64,000 bases of DNA from Pseudomonas fluorescens (GCF_000802965.1 NZ_JSAK01000004.1:151042-215041); one strand, 5' to 3'; shown: positions 44,274-53,652, counted from the first letter of the stretch. The notes: a model not told the origin generated them from the letters alone. Numbers and translations: made by a program.

Positions 44274-45842
44274 ATGAACACTAACGCCAAGTCCGCCCCG
44301 AGCGTGTCGGTCCTCGATGACAGTAGCGTCGTGGAAAGCCATTCGATCGATTTCATCCCTGAGAGCGAGCGCTCCGACAAACTGTCGAGCCAGGGCCCGT
44401 TCTGGTTTCTCGGCAACTTCACCTTCTTCACCATGACCATCGGCTTCGTCGGCCCAAGCGTCGGCTTGACCGCACTTTGGACCACCCTGGCCGGCACGCT
44501 GGGCATCATGTTCGGCACGCTGTTCATGGCGTTTCATGGTTCCCAGGGCCCGCACCTGGGCTTGCCACAAATGATCCAGTCCCGTGCGCAGTTCGGCTAT
44601 CGCGGTGTGATCCTGGTGCTGTTGGCGACGCTGTTTGTGTTCGCCGGTTTCAACATCGTCAACCTGGTGTTGATGATGCAGGGCCTGCATACGCTATTCG
44701 GGTTCCACCCCTGGGCAATCGCGGTAGCGGTGACGATACCGGCCGCCGTGCTGGCGATCCTCGGCCATGACTGGATGCACCGCAGCTTCAAATGGGCGTT
44801 GTACCTGTCGTTGCCGCTTTACGGTCTGGTGACGCTGGCGGTGCTCATGGGCTGGGTGCCCGACGCCGTGTTGCCGGCGCTCGCCGAGGGCGAAGTGGCC
44901 CCGGCACCGCTGGGTTTCAACTGGACCGGTTTCATCGCCCAGTTCGCGGCGGCGGCCAGTTACAACATTGCCTACGCGCCTTATGTCTCCGACTACTCGC
45001 GTTACCTGCCGAAAAACACCTCAAGCGGCAAACTGATTGCGGTGGTTTTCCTCGGCGCCTCGTTGTCCGGCGCGTGGATGATTTCCGTGGGCGGCTGGCT
45101 GGCCGATCACCTGCATTCCACTGACGTGCTGGTGGCCCTCGGGCAAGTCGGCAATACCGTGTCGCCGCTGATGGGCACGGCGGTGGTAGTGGTCACGATC
45201 CTGGCGTTCCTGCCGGTAATCGCGATGAACATCTACAGCGCCAAGCTGACCACGCTGACCTGTGTCGACTCGATCAAGCACATCGAACCCACCCGCAAGG
45301 CGCGCATCCTCGCCATCGCCTTCGTGATCCTGCTGCAACTGGGTGTGGCCCTGAGCATCCAGAGTTCCGGCAAAGGCCTGTCGGTGCTCGGCATCTACCT
45401 GGTGGTGATGCTGTACTTCCTGGTGCCCTGGACCTCGGTCAACCTCACCGACTATTTCTTCGTGCGCAAGGGCCGCTACGCCATCCCGCATTTCTTCATG
45501 CCCCACGGCAACATCTACGGCAGCTGGGGCCTGCGTGGCATCGCCGCGTATGCCATCGGCTTTATCTCGATGATCCCGTTCTTCTACATCTTCGATGGCG
45601 TCGAGCAGCGCGAGGTGTATGTCGGCCCGCTGGCCAAGGCGCTTGGCAGCATCGACATCGCCTGGCTCGTCGGCCTGATCGTCTCGGGCGTGGCGTACTA
45701 CTGGCTGAGTCGCTCGATCGACCTCAAGGCCGAAGAAGTCGTCATCCAGCACATCGAAAAAACCTGTCCGCAGTACACCACCGGTGACTCATTGACCAAA
45801 CCCTCGATGCCCGTTTTCAGCGAATCGGCGGTCCGGAGATAA
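44274..45842 (+). CDS. NCS1-family permease (purine-cytosine permease type)
   Basis: This 522-residue protein has about 12 membrane helices. The N-terminal part with DKLSSQGPFWFLGNFTFF and TLFMAFHGSQGPHLGLPQ is typical of the nucleobase:cation symporter-1 family (cytosine, allantoin, hydantoin, thiamine). It probably imports the operon's substrate by cation symport. It is 3 bp from the GMC gene. The presence of two REPINs upstream may mark a separate promoter or reduce expression relative to the ALDH. Confidence 0.9.
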   Translation: MNTNAKSAPSVSVLDDSSVVESHSIDFIPESERSDKLSSQGPFWFLGNFTFFTMTIGFVGPSVGLTALWTTLAGTLGIMFGTLFMAFHGSQGPHLGLPQMIQSRAQFGYRGVILVLLATLFVFAGFNIVNLVLMMQGLHTLFGFHPWAIAVAVTIPAAVLAILGHDWMHRSFKWALYLSLPLYGLVTLAVLMGWVPDAVLPALAEGEVAPAPLGFNWTGFIAQFAAAASYNIAYAPYVSDYSRYLPKNTSSGKLIAVVFLGASLSGAWMISVGGWLADHLHSTDVLVALGQVGNTVSPLMGTAVVVVTILAFLPVIAMNIYSAKLTTLTCVDSIKHIEPTRKARILAIAFVILLQLGVALSIQSSGKGLSVLGIYLVVMLYFLVPWTSVNLTDYFFVRKGRYAIPHFFMPHGNIYGSWGLRGIAAYAIGFISMIPFFYIFDGVEQREVYVGPLAKALGSIDIAWLVGLIVSGVAYYWLSRSIDLKAEEVVIQHIEKTCPQYTTGDSLTKPSMPVFSESAVRR

Positions 45843-45845
45843 ATC

Positions 45846-47534
45846 ATGGCAACGCAAAAATACGACTACATCATCATCGGCGCAGGCTCGGCAGGTTGTG
45901 TGTTGGCCAACCGCCTGAGCGAAAACCCGGCCAACTCGGTGTTGGTCCTGGAATTCGGTGGCAGCGACAAGAGCGTGGTGATCCAGATGCCAAGCGCGTT
46001 CTCGATCCCGATGAACACCAAGAAGTACAACTGGCGCTACGAAACCGAACCGGAACTGTTCCTCAACAACCGGCGCATTCACTGCCCGCGCGGCAAGGTG
46101 TTAGGTGGCTCGTCGTCGATCAACGGTCTGGTCTATATCCGTGGCCACGCCTATGACTTCGACGAGTGGGAATCCCTCGGCGCGCAGGGTTGGGGCTACA
46201 AGAATTGCCTGCCGTACTTCAAGCGCGCTGAAAGCTTCGAGTCCGGCGGTGACAGCTATCGCGGGCAAACCGGGCCGCTGCACACCACCAACGGCAACCA
46301 CATGAAAAATCCGTTGTACGGTGCCTGGGTTGAGGCGGGCGCAGAAGCCGGTTACATCAAGACCGACGACTGCAACGGCTTCATGCAGGAAGGTTTTGGC
46401 GCCATGCACATGACCGTGAAAAACGGTGTGCGCTGTTCAACCGCCAACGCCTACTTGCGCCCGGCCATGGGCCGTCCGAACCTGACCGTGATCACCCACG
46501 CGATGACTCGCCAGGTGATCCTCGAAGGCAAGCGCGCCGTGGGCATCATCTATGACCACGGTGGCCAGACCCACGAGGTCTATTGCAACAAGGAAGTGCT
46601 GATTTCGTCCGGGCCGATCGGTTCGCCGCACCTGCTGCAACGCTCCGGCATCGGTCCGGCCGAGGTCCTGCGCAAGGCTGGGATCGGCGTGCGGCATGAC
46701 CTGCCGGGAGTCGGGGAGAACCTGCAGGACCACGCCGAGGTGTACATCCAGTTCGGCTGTAAGGAACCGGTGACCCTCAACAGTAAAATGGACCCGCTGA
46801 GCAAACTGATGATCGGTTTGCGCTGGCTGCTGTTCAAGGATGGTCTGGGTGCCACCAACCACTTCGAGGCGGGTGGTTTTATCCGCTCCGACAAGGGCCT
46901 GCGCTGGCCTGATATTCAGTTCCACTTCCTGCCTGCCGCCATGCGCTATGACGGTAACAAGCCGATCAAGGGCCACGGTTTCATGGTGCTCACCGGGCCG
47001 AACAAACCGAAGAGCCGCGGCTACGTGCGCGTGCGCTCGGCCGACCCTTACGAGCATCCGGAAATCCGCTTCAATTACCTGCAACGGGAAGAGGACCGCG
47101 AAGGCTTCCGTCGCTGCATCCGCCTGACCCGCGAGATCATCGGCCAGAAAGCCATGGACCGCTTCCGCGACGGCGAAATCGCCCCCGGGGCGCATGTGAC
47201 CAGTGATGAAGACCTCGATGCGTTCGTGCGCGAAAACCTCGAGAGTACCTATCACCCTTGCGGTTCGTGCCGCATGGGCGAGGACGACATGGCGGTGGTG
47301 GATTCCGAATTGCGCGTGCGCGGCATCGCCGGGCTGCGGGTGATCGACTCCTCGGTGTTCCCGACCGAGCCGAACGGCAACCTCAACGCACCGACCATCA
47401 TGCTTGCCGAACGGGCATCGGACCTGGTGCTCGGGCGCAATATGCTGCCGGCAGCGGATGTGCCGGTGGGGTTGGTCGAAGATTGGGAAAACAGCCAGCG
47501 CTCGACGTTGCCGGGGCGTAACGTGCGGGTGTGA
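45846..47534 (+). CDS. GMC-family FAD oxidoreductase, choline-dehydrogenase-like
   Basis: This 562-residue flavoenzyme oxidises an alcohol. The FAD motif [15 protein letters not shown] is at the N-terminus, and the GMC signature [21 protein letters not shown] follows (shown here only in part: [12 protein letters not shown]). The catalytic His is H470 ([15 protein letters not shown]) and the second active-site stretch is NLNAPTIML. Its similarity to BetA is strong, but betB, betI and a choline transporter are not nearby, so choline itself is not the obvious substrate. Confidence 0.93.
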   Translation: MATQKYDYIIIGAGSAGCVLANRLSENPANSVLVLEFGGSDKSVVIQMPSAFSIPMNTKKYNWRYETEPELFLNNRRIHCPRGKVLGGSSSINGLVYIRGHAYDFDEWESLGAQGWGYKNCLPYFKRAESFESGGDSYRGQTGPLHTTNGNHMKNPLYGAWVEAGAEAGYIKTDDCNGFMQEGFGAMHMTVKNGVRCSTANAYLRPAMGRPNLTVITHAMTRQVILEGKRAVGIIYDHGGQTHEVYCNKEVLISSGPIGSPHLLQRSGIGPAEVLRKAGIGVRHDLPGVGENLQDHAEVYIQFGCKEPVTLNSKMDPLSKLMIGLRWLLFKDGLGATNHFEAGGFIRSDKGLRWPDIQFHFLPAAMRYDGNKPIKGHGFMVLTGPNKPKSRGYVRVRSADPYEHPEIRFNYLQREEDREGFRRCIRLTREIIGQKAMDRFRDGEIAPGAHVTSDEDLDAFVRENLESTYHPCGSCRMGEDDMAVVDSELRVRGIAGLRVIDSSVFPTEPNGNLNAPTIMLAERASDLVLGRNMLPAADVPVGLVEDWENSQRSTLPGRNVRV

Positions 47535-47540
47535 TAAAAG

Positions 47541-47630
47541 CAAAAGATCGCAGCCTGCGGCAGCTCCTTCAGGGGAATGCATTCCAAGTGTTTCTTTGTA
47601 GGAGCTGCCGCAGGCTGCGATCTTTTGATC
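47541..47630. repeat. REPIN, family C, inverted order
   Basis: AAAAGATCGCAGCCTGCGGC and GCCGCAGGCTGCGATCTTTT face each other in the opposite order from other family C elements. Confidence 0.88.
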
Positions 47631-47682
47631 TTCCGATCTTGGGCTAGGCTGTAAATCCTTGAGACCGCAATGGAGCACCTTC

Positions 47683-48141
47683 ATGGCTATCCAGGCCCTG
47701 CGTGCCGACGCTTCACATATCGACAAAATCGCCCCGTTATTCGACGCCTACCGAGGCTTCTACGGCCAGCCGTCGAACCTGCCGCAATCCCGCGATTTCA
47801 TCGCCGAACGCATCGCCCGCGACGAATCAGTGATCTTCTACGTCGAGGACACTGACGGCGAAGCGCTGGGTTTCGTGCAGATGTTCCCGACCTTTTCCTC
47901 CATCGACGCGCACCGTACCTGGCTGCTCGGCGACCTGTTCACCACGCCCGCCGCCCGGGGCAAAGGGGTCGGCACGCTGCTGATGAACACCGCCCGCGAC
48001 TTTGCCCGGTTGATGGGCGCCAAAGGCATGACGCTGGAAACCGCCACCGACAACCACAGTGCGCAGCGTTTGTATGAGTCGTTAGGTTATGTGCGTGATC
48101 CGGGTTACTACACCTACTGCCTGGAGCTGAAGCAAGGCTAG
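47683..48141 (+). CDS. GNAT family N-acetyltransferase
   Basis: This 152-residue protein has the GNAT acetyl-CoA loop TPAARGKGVGTLLMNTARDF and the late YESLGYVRDPGYY segment. It begins MAIQALRADASHIDKIAPLF at 47683, with GGAG eight bases before. Substrate unknown. It appears monocistronic. Confidence 0.88.
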   Translation: MAIQALRADASHIDKIAPLFDAYRGFYGQPSNLPQSRDFIAERIARDESVIFYVEDTDGEALGFVQMFPTFSSIDAHRTWLLGDLFTTPAARGKGVGTLLMNTARDFARLMGAKGMTLETATDNHSAQRLYESLGYVRDPGYYTYCLELKQG

Positions 48142-48180
48142 GTGGTCTGGGTATCACTTAATATGCCGAGCACGGCCCTC

Positions 48181-48278
48181 GTAGGAGCCGGCTTGCTGGC
48201 GATGGTCGTTAACGATGACGCGTGTGGACTGGTCGAACGCGGTGTACTTGAGTCCATCGCCAGCAAGCCGGCTCCTAC
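48181..48278. repeat. REPIN, family A
   Basis: GTAGGAGCCGGCTTGCTGGC faces GCCAGCAAGCCGGCTCCTAC, in the convergent gap between the GNAT gene and the small exported protein. Confidence 0.92.
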
Positions 48279-48315
48279 AAAGGATCGTGCCTTTGAGGCG
48301 AGGGCCGGGCAGTTT

Positions 48316-48507
48316 TCAGTCCCGACGCGAACTGCGCCTCGCCACGCCGGCGACACTGACGGGCGAGAGAGGACGACCGACTTCCGCCTCGGCGTGAGGA
48401 ACAAAACCCTGCACGCCGGGGATCGACAAGGTTTCTCCCAGTTCCAGCGCGCACATCAGCACGAATCCAACCAGCAGTAAGCCGCAGGATTTCATCAAGA
48501 GGTTCAT
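48316..48507 (-). CDS. Small exported or membrane protein coupled to the DUF2092 gene
   Basis: This 63-residue protein has a hydrophobic N-terminal segment (CGLLLVGFVLMCALEL) and an Arg-rich C-terminus (GVARRSSRRD). Its ATG overlaps the stop of the upstream DUF2092 gene in ATGA (48504-48507), strong evidence for real translation. I recognise no named family. It may be a lipoprotein-like partner or an anchor for the DUF2092 protein. Confidence 0.7.
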   Translation of the reverse strand: MNLLMKSCGLLLVGFVLMCALELGETLSIPGVQGFVPHAEAEVGRPLSPVSVAGVARRSSRRD

Positions 48508-49313
48508 TGGCTTTCTCCTCGCACAAAGTTGCTTGGCAAGTCTTCAGCGTTGGGCAGGTCTTTCAGATCGATTTTCCCGGCATTGGTCGAGTTGGTGAAG
48601 GTGAAATCAGAAGAGGCTGCGGCATCGCCACTTTTAAAGTCGCTGAGTTGAATGCTGTACTGCGGACTGCCCGCGATGGTTTTTGAAGTGATGACATAAC
48701 GGCAAGGGTAGGGGCGGTCGCCCTGGGCGATCCATATTTGCCAATCAACATCCTTCTTCCTGAACGCCAGATGATCGCATTCGGTGCCGCCGATAACGCC
48801 ACTTCCCAGATCCTTGATGTCGTTCACGTCTGCCATCAAACCATCCTGGGGGTTGGACATGAACAGGTCGGCGCCGGGCAGTGGCCTGTTGTATTTGTCC
48901 TTTAACTCATCGAGCAGATGGTCAACCGTGCCCGGGACTTCGACCTGCGTGTAGATGTTTTTGCCTTTGCCCAACAACGTAAGGGTCTTGCCATCAAACA
49001 CCATCTCGATGTCGGCAAAGCCACTGGCGCGCGAACTGCGCAGCTTGTCAGGCCGGTTGATGGTGACAGTGCCGGAACCGGCCAAGGCCAGTCGTTGCTG
49101 ATCTTTGGTGACCACTTCAAGGATGGTGTCGTAGTTGAACGATATGTTTTTTTGCGCTGACATATAGTCGGACATGGTCTTGATCAAACTTTTGGCATAC
49201 GCCTCATCGGCGTGTGCCGCAGTCGCTGTGCCAAGTCCGATGATCAAAGCAATGCCCGCTCCAGTGACGCGGGTTAAAGCGCTTTCGAGCAACTTTGGGG
49301 CGATCTTTTCCAT
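48504..49313 (-). CDS. DUF2092 family exported protein
   Basis: This 269-residue protein has a signal peptide ending near THAHADEAYAK-type residues (here AAHADEAY, cleavage near 35). The mature part is a LolA-like beta-rich domain (MVFDGKTLTLLGKGKNIYTQ, GTECDHLAFRKKDVDWQIW) that identifies DUF2092. Such proteins are periplasmic and lipid- or ligand-carrying by analogy, with function unknown. It is translationally coupled to the small downstream gene. Confidence 0.82.
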   Translation of the reverse strand: MEKIAPKLLESALTRVTGAGIALIIGLGTATAAHADEAYAKSLIKTMSDYMSAQKNISFNYDTILEVVTKDQQRLALAGSGTVTINRPDKLRSSRASGFADIEMVFDGKTLTLLGKGKNIYTQVEVPGTVDHLLDELKDKYNRPLPGADLFMSNPQDGLMADVNDIKDLGSGVIGGTECDHLAFRKKDVDWQIWIAQGDRPYPCRYVITSKTIAGSPQYSIQLSDFKSGDAAASSDFTFTNSTNAGKIDLKDLPNAEDLPSNFVRGESQ

Positions 49314-49486
49314 GGCAGGTCACCGCTATCAAGAATGCCGGATTGGCAATGCGGACCTATAACGCTAGTCCCATCAACAGCAGTTCGCCTTGTATTGGCT
49401 GACCATTCATCTGAGGTTTTAGTCCGTTATTCCTCCCATTTCCGAATAATACAAATGCCACCCGATCAGTTAAACCAGACAGTGAA

Positions 49487-49583
49487 CCTGTGGCGAGGGA
49501 GCTTGCTCCCGCTGGGTCGCGAAGCGGCCCCCAACAAATGGGCCTGCTGCGCAGTCCAGCGGGAGCAAGCTCCCTCGCCACGG
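49487..49583. repeat. REPIN, family B
   Basis: CCTGTGGCGAGGGAGCTTGC faces GCAAGCTCCCTCGCCACGGG, ending 6 bp from the NIPSNAP gene stop. Confidence 0.9.
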
Positions 49584-49588
49584 GTTGT

Positions 49589-49906
49589 TTATTGTTTCGG
49601 ATTACCGAACACCGGCCGGAAGAAACTGCGCTCATAGCTGAGGATGCAGCGGGTTTCTTCTGCGTATTTGAAGGCAGCGATGCACTCCGGGTCGTTCATC
49701 GACTGTTGGCGATACGTTTCGTAAGCCGCCAGGCTGGGGAAAGTGAACATGGCCAAGGCAATGTTATTGGCGCCTTCGGACGGCAAAAAGTAGCCGTGAT
49801 GCTGGCCGCCGAATTTCTCCACCAGTGGAATCCATAACTTGCCGTAGTGTTCGAACGCTTCGAGCTTGTACGGGTCCAGCACATATTTCAGGTAGCAGGT
49901 AACCAT
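49589..49906 (-). CDS. NIPSNAP family protein
   Basis: This 105-residue dimeric alpha/beta-barrel-type protein starts MVTCYLKYVLDPYKLEAFEH, with a HHGYFLPSEGANNIALAMF core that fits NIPSNAP/EthD-like domains. Its function is unknown. It lies 21 bp upstream-ordered after the AraC gene on the same strand, so the two may be co-transcribed. Confidence 0.8.
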   Translation of the reverse strand: MVTCYLKYVLDPYKLEAFEHYGKLWIPLVEKFGGQHHGYFLPSEGANNIALAMFTFPSLAAYETYRQQSMNDPECIAAFKYAEETRCILSYERSFFRPVFGNPKQ

Positions 49907-49926
49907 TGGTTTTCTCACAGGCAGGG

Positions 49927-50823
49927 TTAGAAGTTTTCAGTCGTTGAATGGTCCGGCGGGTCGCGCAAAACCCGCGCGGTAATCTGCGGTACATCTTCAC
50001 CGCTGGCATCGCGCTTGAGCCATTCGGCCGGTGGCCAGCCCACTACGTTGAGGAAGGTTCGCGAGAGCGAGGCTTGCGAGCTGTAGCCCACCGTCGTGGC
50101 GATCACTTTGATCTGCACGCCGTCGCGCAATAAATCCTGGGCCAGTTTCATCCGCCATGCGGTGACGTAGCCCATGGGTGAAATGTCCATGATCCGGGTG
50201 AAGCAGGCGGAGAATTTTGACCGTGACATGTTCGCCAGGCTGGCCATTTTCACGACGGTCCAGAGCGCTTCGGGCGCCTGGTGAATGCGATTGAACACCG
50301 CGCCGAGGCGACCATCCTGTAGGGCGTAAAGCAAGCCGCTGGAAATCTTGCCCTCCGTGACCGAGCGCCGCACCAGCAGCACAAACAGGTATTCGAGCAG
50401 CAGGTTCAGTGCCTTGGTCCGGCCCGGCGCGGGGTTCTGGAATTCGTTGATCAGCGTGCCGAGCAAGGGCGTGAGGTTGATGAGTTCCCTGAATGGAAAC
50501 ACGAGCGTTTCCTTGAGCCCGAGCGGGAAGGGCTGCAAAGAATTACGTCCGAATTGGAACGAAGCGCAGATCAATTCGGCGCCCTCGGCTGAACTGGAGC
50601 GTAATTGGTAACGGCAACTGCTGGGACAGAACAGCACGCTCGGCTCGCTGATCGAAATCTTCGGCAGTCCCGGTTGCACCATGTCGATGCCGCCGCGACT
50701 GATCACGTGGATAAACGCCATGCCCGGTGGCTTGTCGAGCAATAGCGTGCCGTCCACCGGGCCGGAAAAAAATAGCCGGCCTTGCAGGTGCGTGCGCTCG
50801 AAGAATTCGGAAAGAATGTCCAT
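49927..50823 (-). CDS. AraC-family transcriptional regulator
   Basis: This 298-residue protein has an N-terminal cupin (AraC_binding) domain and two C-terminal helix-turn-helix motifs (VVKMASLANMSRSKFSACFTR and VKVIATTVGYSSQASLSRTF-type, here IKVIATTVGYSSQASLSRTF). The cupin family resembles those sensing small aromatic or thiol compounds. It diverges from the frameshifted cysteine-hydrolase gene, its likely target. The start MDILSEFFERTHLQG is chosen by family length; no clear ribosome site is seen. Confidence 0.85.
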   Translation of the reverse strand: MDILSEFFERTHLQGRLFFSGPVDGTLLLDKPPGMAFIHVISRGGIDMVQPGLPKISISEPSVLFCPSSCRYQLRSSSAEGAELICASFQFGRNSLQPFPLGLKETLVFPFRELINLTPLLGTLINEFQNPAPGRTKALNLLLEYLFVLLVRRSVTEGKISSGLLYALQDGRLGAVFNRIHQAPEALWTVVKMASLANMSRSKFSACFTRIMDISPMGYVTAWRMKLAQDLLRDGVQIKVIATTVGYSSQASLSRTFLNVVGWPPAEWLKRDASGEDVPQITARVLRDPPDHSTTENF

Positions 50824-50976
50824 GTTGGAGACGCCCGGGTAAAGACTCTGTACGTCCTGGCAAAAGTGCAGCAGGGCGCGACCGTAGGATGAAGTTCTCG
50901 CCGATCTTAAGCAACGCCCCTGTCGGGCGCCATGGCGCAGAGCGACTTTTCTCATCCACGTCCGGAGTTCCCCGCT

Positions 50977-51694
50977 ATGAGCAACGACTCGATCCGCACC
51001 GCCACCCCGTACGCCGACCCGGCAGAGCCCGCGCTGCCGGACCCGGGCATGAAGCTTGACCTGTCACGCACGGCGCTGGTGGTGATCGACCCGCAGATCG
51101 ACTTCCTCAGCCCCGAAGGCGTGAGCTGGAGCGTCTTCGGCAAAAGCGTTGTCGAGCACGACGTGGTCAATCACCTCGGCCAGTTGTTCGCCGCGGCCAA
51201 AGACGCCGGCATCACCGTCGCCGTTTCCCCGCATTATTACTTTCCGTGTGACCACCAATGGCATTTCGGGGCCGCTGGAAAAGGTCATGCACAGCATCAG
51301 CATGTTCGACCGCAAGGGCCCGCTGACCCTCGACGGTTTCGAAAACTCCGGTGCCGATTTCATGCCCGAGTTCAAACCGTACATTCTCGACGGCAAAACC
51401 ATCATCGCTTCGCCGCACAAGGTGTATGGCCCGGAAACCAATGACCTGGCCCTGCAACTGCGCAAGCACGGTGTGTCGCAAGTCATCCTGGCGGGCATGG
51501 CGGCGAACCTCTGCGTCGAGTCGCACCTGCGAGAGCTGCTGGAACAGGGTTTTGAAGTGGCCGTGGTGCGTGACGCCACCGCCGGCCCGACGACTCCGGA
51601 AGGCGATGGTTACCTGGCCGCGCTGATCAACTACCGCTACATCGCCAACGCCCTGTGGAGTACGGCGCAGACGCTGGACTATCTCAAGGCCTGA
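50977..51694 (+). pseudogene. Isochorismatase-family cysteine hydrolase, frameshifted
   Basis: Two overlapping reading frames together make one enzyme of about 238 residues. The first ends in DHQWHFG and the second resumes at PLEKVMHSISMF. The break is at the GGGG run 51268-51271. Dropping one G, or adding two, restores the frame; homologue spacing suggests that two Gs were lost. The intact parts keep the catalytic Asp (VVIDPQIDF), Lys and Cys (AANLCVESH). Either it is a true pseudogene, a phase-variable tract, or a sequencing error. Confidence 0.82.
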
Positions 51695-51714
51695 GGGTAC
51701 GGACTGTCCCGGGT

Positions 51715-51785
51715 TTGCTGGCGAAGGCGTCGTCAGTCGCGATGCAGGACGTGAGGCCGCCTTCGCTGGCAAGCCAGCTCTACAG
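51715..51785. repeat. Degenerate REP pair, family D/A mixture
   Basis: TTGCTGGCGAAGGCG and CGCCTTCGCTGGCAAGCC-type arms remain. The right end overlaps the LysR stop codon. Confidence 0.7.
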
Positions 51786-52691
51786 GATTGAGGTGGCCTC
51801 AGGTCGGGCGGCACGAACGAATTCTATGAAAGCCTTTAGCGTCGCCGGCACATGTCGACGGCTGGGGTAGTAGAGGTGCAAACCGGGGTAGAAGGGACAC
51901 CAGTCGGCCAAGACCTGTATCAAGCTGCCACTGGCAATCTGTGCCTTGACCATGTCTTCGAATACGTAGGCCAGGCCCGCACCTTGCAACGCCGGGCCTA
52001 CCATCAGGCTGACGTCGCCGAGAGTCAGCGGGCCGTCTATCTCGATTTCCTGGGCGATCCCGCCACGTTCAAATTCCCAGCGATACAGCGTGCCACTGGG
52101 GAAGCGATGGCGGATGCACGGCAGGCCATGTAGATCCTCGGGTTTTTGCGGAACGGGATATTTGCGGAAAAATGCCGGCGAGCCTACGACCACCGAACGC
52201 ATGTAGCGGCCAATAGGCAGCGACACCATATCGGCCTCCAGCCGAACACCGAACCGCACACCGGCGTCGAATCCCTGCGCCACCACATCAACCAGCGCGT
52301 CGTCCGTCACGATCTCCAGCCTCACGTCCGGATAGGCTTCCAGGAAGCTGCTGGCCATCGGCAACAGCACCAGTTCAGCGGCTTGGCGGCCTGCGGTGAT
52401 TCTCAAGTTGCCCGAGGGCTTATCGCGGAAATGGTTCAGGTCTTCCAATGCATCGTCGATGTCGCGAAAGGCGGGTTTCAATCGTGCGTGCAGACGTTCG
52501 CCCGCTTCGGTCAACCCGACGCTACGGGTGGTGCGATTGAATAACCTGACGCCGAGACGGTTCTCTAACGTCCGCACCGAATGGCTCAGCGCCGAAGGCG
52601 TGAGCCCGAGTTCCACCGCTGCCCGACTGAAATTCAAGTGTGTGGCCACGCACAGGAAAGTCGAGAGCTCTGCCGCTGAAGGCGCTTTCAT
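51780..52691 (-). CDS. LysR-type transcriptional regulator (divergent from SDR)
   Basis: This 303-residue regulator has an N-terminal HTH (CVATHLNFSRAAVELGLTPSALSHSV) shown in part, and a substrate-binding domain of the CrgA/DsdC-like clade. The TAG stop lies inside the right arm of a degenerate REP element, so the last few residues may be altered from the ancestral gene. It diverges from the SDR gene, with an inverted repeat at its start. Confidence 0.88.
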   Translation of the reverse strand: MKAPSAAELSTFLCVATHLNFSRAAVELGLTPSALSHSVRTLENRLGVRLFNRTTRSVGLTEAGERLHARLKPAFRDIDDALEDLNHFRDKPSGNLRITAGRQAAELVLLPMASSFLEAYPDVRLEIVTDDALVDVVAQGFDAGVRFGVRLEADMVSLPIGRYMRSVVVGSPAFFRKYPVPQKPEDLHGLPCIRHRFPSGTLYRWEFERGGIAQEIEIDGPLTLGDVSLMVGPALQGAGLAYVFEDMVKAQIASGSLIQVLADWCPFYPGLHLYYPSRRHVPATLKAFIEFVRAARPEATSIL

Positions 52692-52692
52692 C

Positions 52693-52709
52693 TGTGAATA
52701 CCTTTCACA
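52693..52709. promoter_or_regulatory. Inverted repeat at the LysR start, candidate autoregulatory operator
   Basis: TGTGAA-TACCT-TTCACA contains a T-N11-A core, and lies 1 bp upstream of the LysR start codon, overlapping its ribosome site. The divergent SDR start is 113 bp further on. Confidence 0.5.
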
Positions 52710-52821
52710 AAGTCATGCAAAATTATTGGGATTATCACATCAGTAGTGGAGTTTTAAAGTGGCGTCAACTCATCAAGAAGGCCCGGCAATCACGCTCGGG
52801 TCGCTGACAGGAGGAGTTGAT

Positions 52822-53652
52822 ATGCGTACTTGGCTCATTACTGGCGCTTCCCGTGGTTTTGGCACTCTCATCGCAGAACACGCTCTGCGTGCCGGCGACG
52901 CGGTCATTGCCACGGCCCGCAAACCCGAAGAAATCACCGCCAAACTGGGCGATCATCCAAACTTGCTGGCAGTGCGCCTGGACGTCACCCGCGAAGAAGA
53001 AGCGCATCAGGCGGTGGCAGAAGGCATCAAGCGTTTTGGCCGCATCGATGTGCTGATTAACAACGCCGGGTTCGGCGTGTTGGGGGCGGTGGAAGAAACC
53101 AGCGCCAGCGAGACCGAGCGCCTGTTCGCCACCAATGTCTTCGGCGTGCTCAACGTGACCCGCGCGGTGCTGCCGCACATGCGTCGCCAGCGCTCGGGGC
53201 ATGTGATCAACATTTCCTCCATCGGCGGCTATCAGGCCTACATGGGTTGGGGTGTCTACGGTTCGACCAAGTTCGCGGTGGAGGGCATTACCGAGGCCCT
53301 GCATCAGGAATTGGCGCCGCTGGGGATTCACGCCACGGTGGTCGAACCTGGCTTTTTCCGCACGGATTTCCTTGATGAACAGTCGCTGGTGAAGACCGCG
53401 CTGGAACTGTCGGACTACGACGAAACGGTGGGTTTGATGCGCAAGCATGCCGAATCTGCCAACCATGCCCAACCGGGCGATCCGGTGAAGTTTGCCGAGG
53501 CCATGCTCGCGCTGGTCAATGCGCCGAAACCGCCACAGCGTCTGGCGCTGGGCAGCGACACCATCGCCCGCATCGAATCGAAAAACCGCCTGGTCGCTCA
53601 GGAGTTGGCGGAGTGGAATGAGCTGGCGCTGTCCACTGACTTCAAGGACTGA
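52822..53652 (+). CDS. SDR-family oxidoreductase
   Basis: This 276-residue short-chain dehydrogenase has the cofactor motif TGASRGFG, NNAGFG, and the catalytic Y-x-x-x-K in YGSTKFAVEG. The start MRTWLITGASRG at 52822 has AGGAGG seven bases upstream, which excludes the longer frame. Substrate unknown. The SDR-LysR pair is a common arrangement in Pseudomonas. Confidence 0.93.
   Translation: MRTWLITGASRGFGTLIAEHALRAGDAVIATARKPEEITAKLGDHPNLLAVRLDVTREEEAHQAVAEGIKRFGRIDVLINNAGFGVLGAVEETSASETERLFATNVFGVLNVTRAVLPHMRRQRSGHVINISSIGGYQAYMGWGVYGSTKFAVEGITEALHQELAPLGIHATVVEPGFFRTDFLDEQSLVKTALELSDYDETVGLMRKHAESANHAQPGDPVKFAEAMLALVNAPKPPQRLALGSDTIARIESKNRLVAQELAEWNELALSTDFKD

Noticed and set aside
45846..47534. 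Calling the GMC gene betA
   Set aside because: Strong similarity, but no betB, betI or choline transporter nearby, and the partners here are a ureohydrolase and an NCS1 permease.
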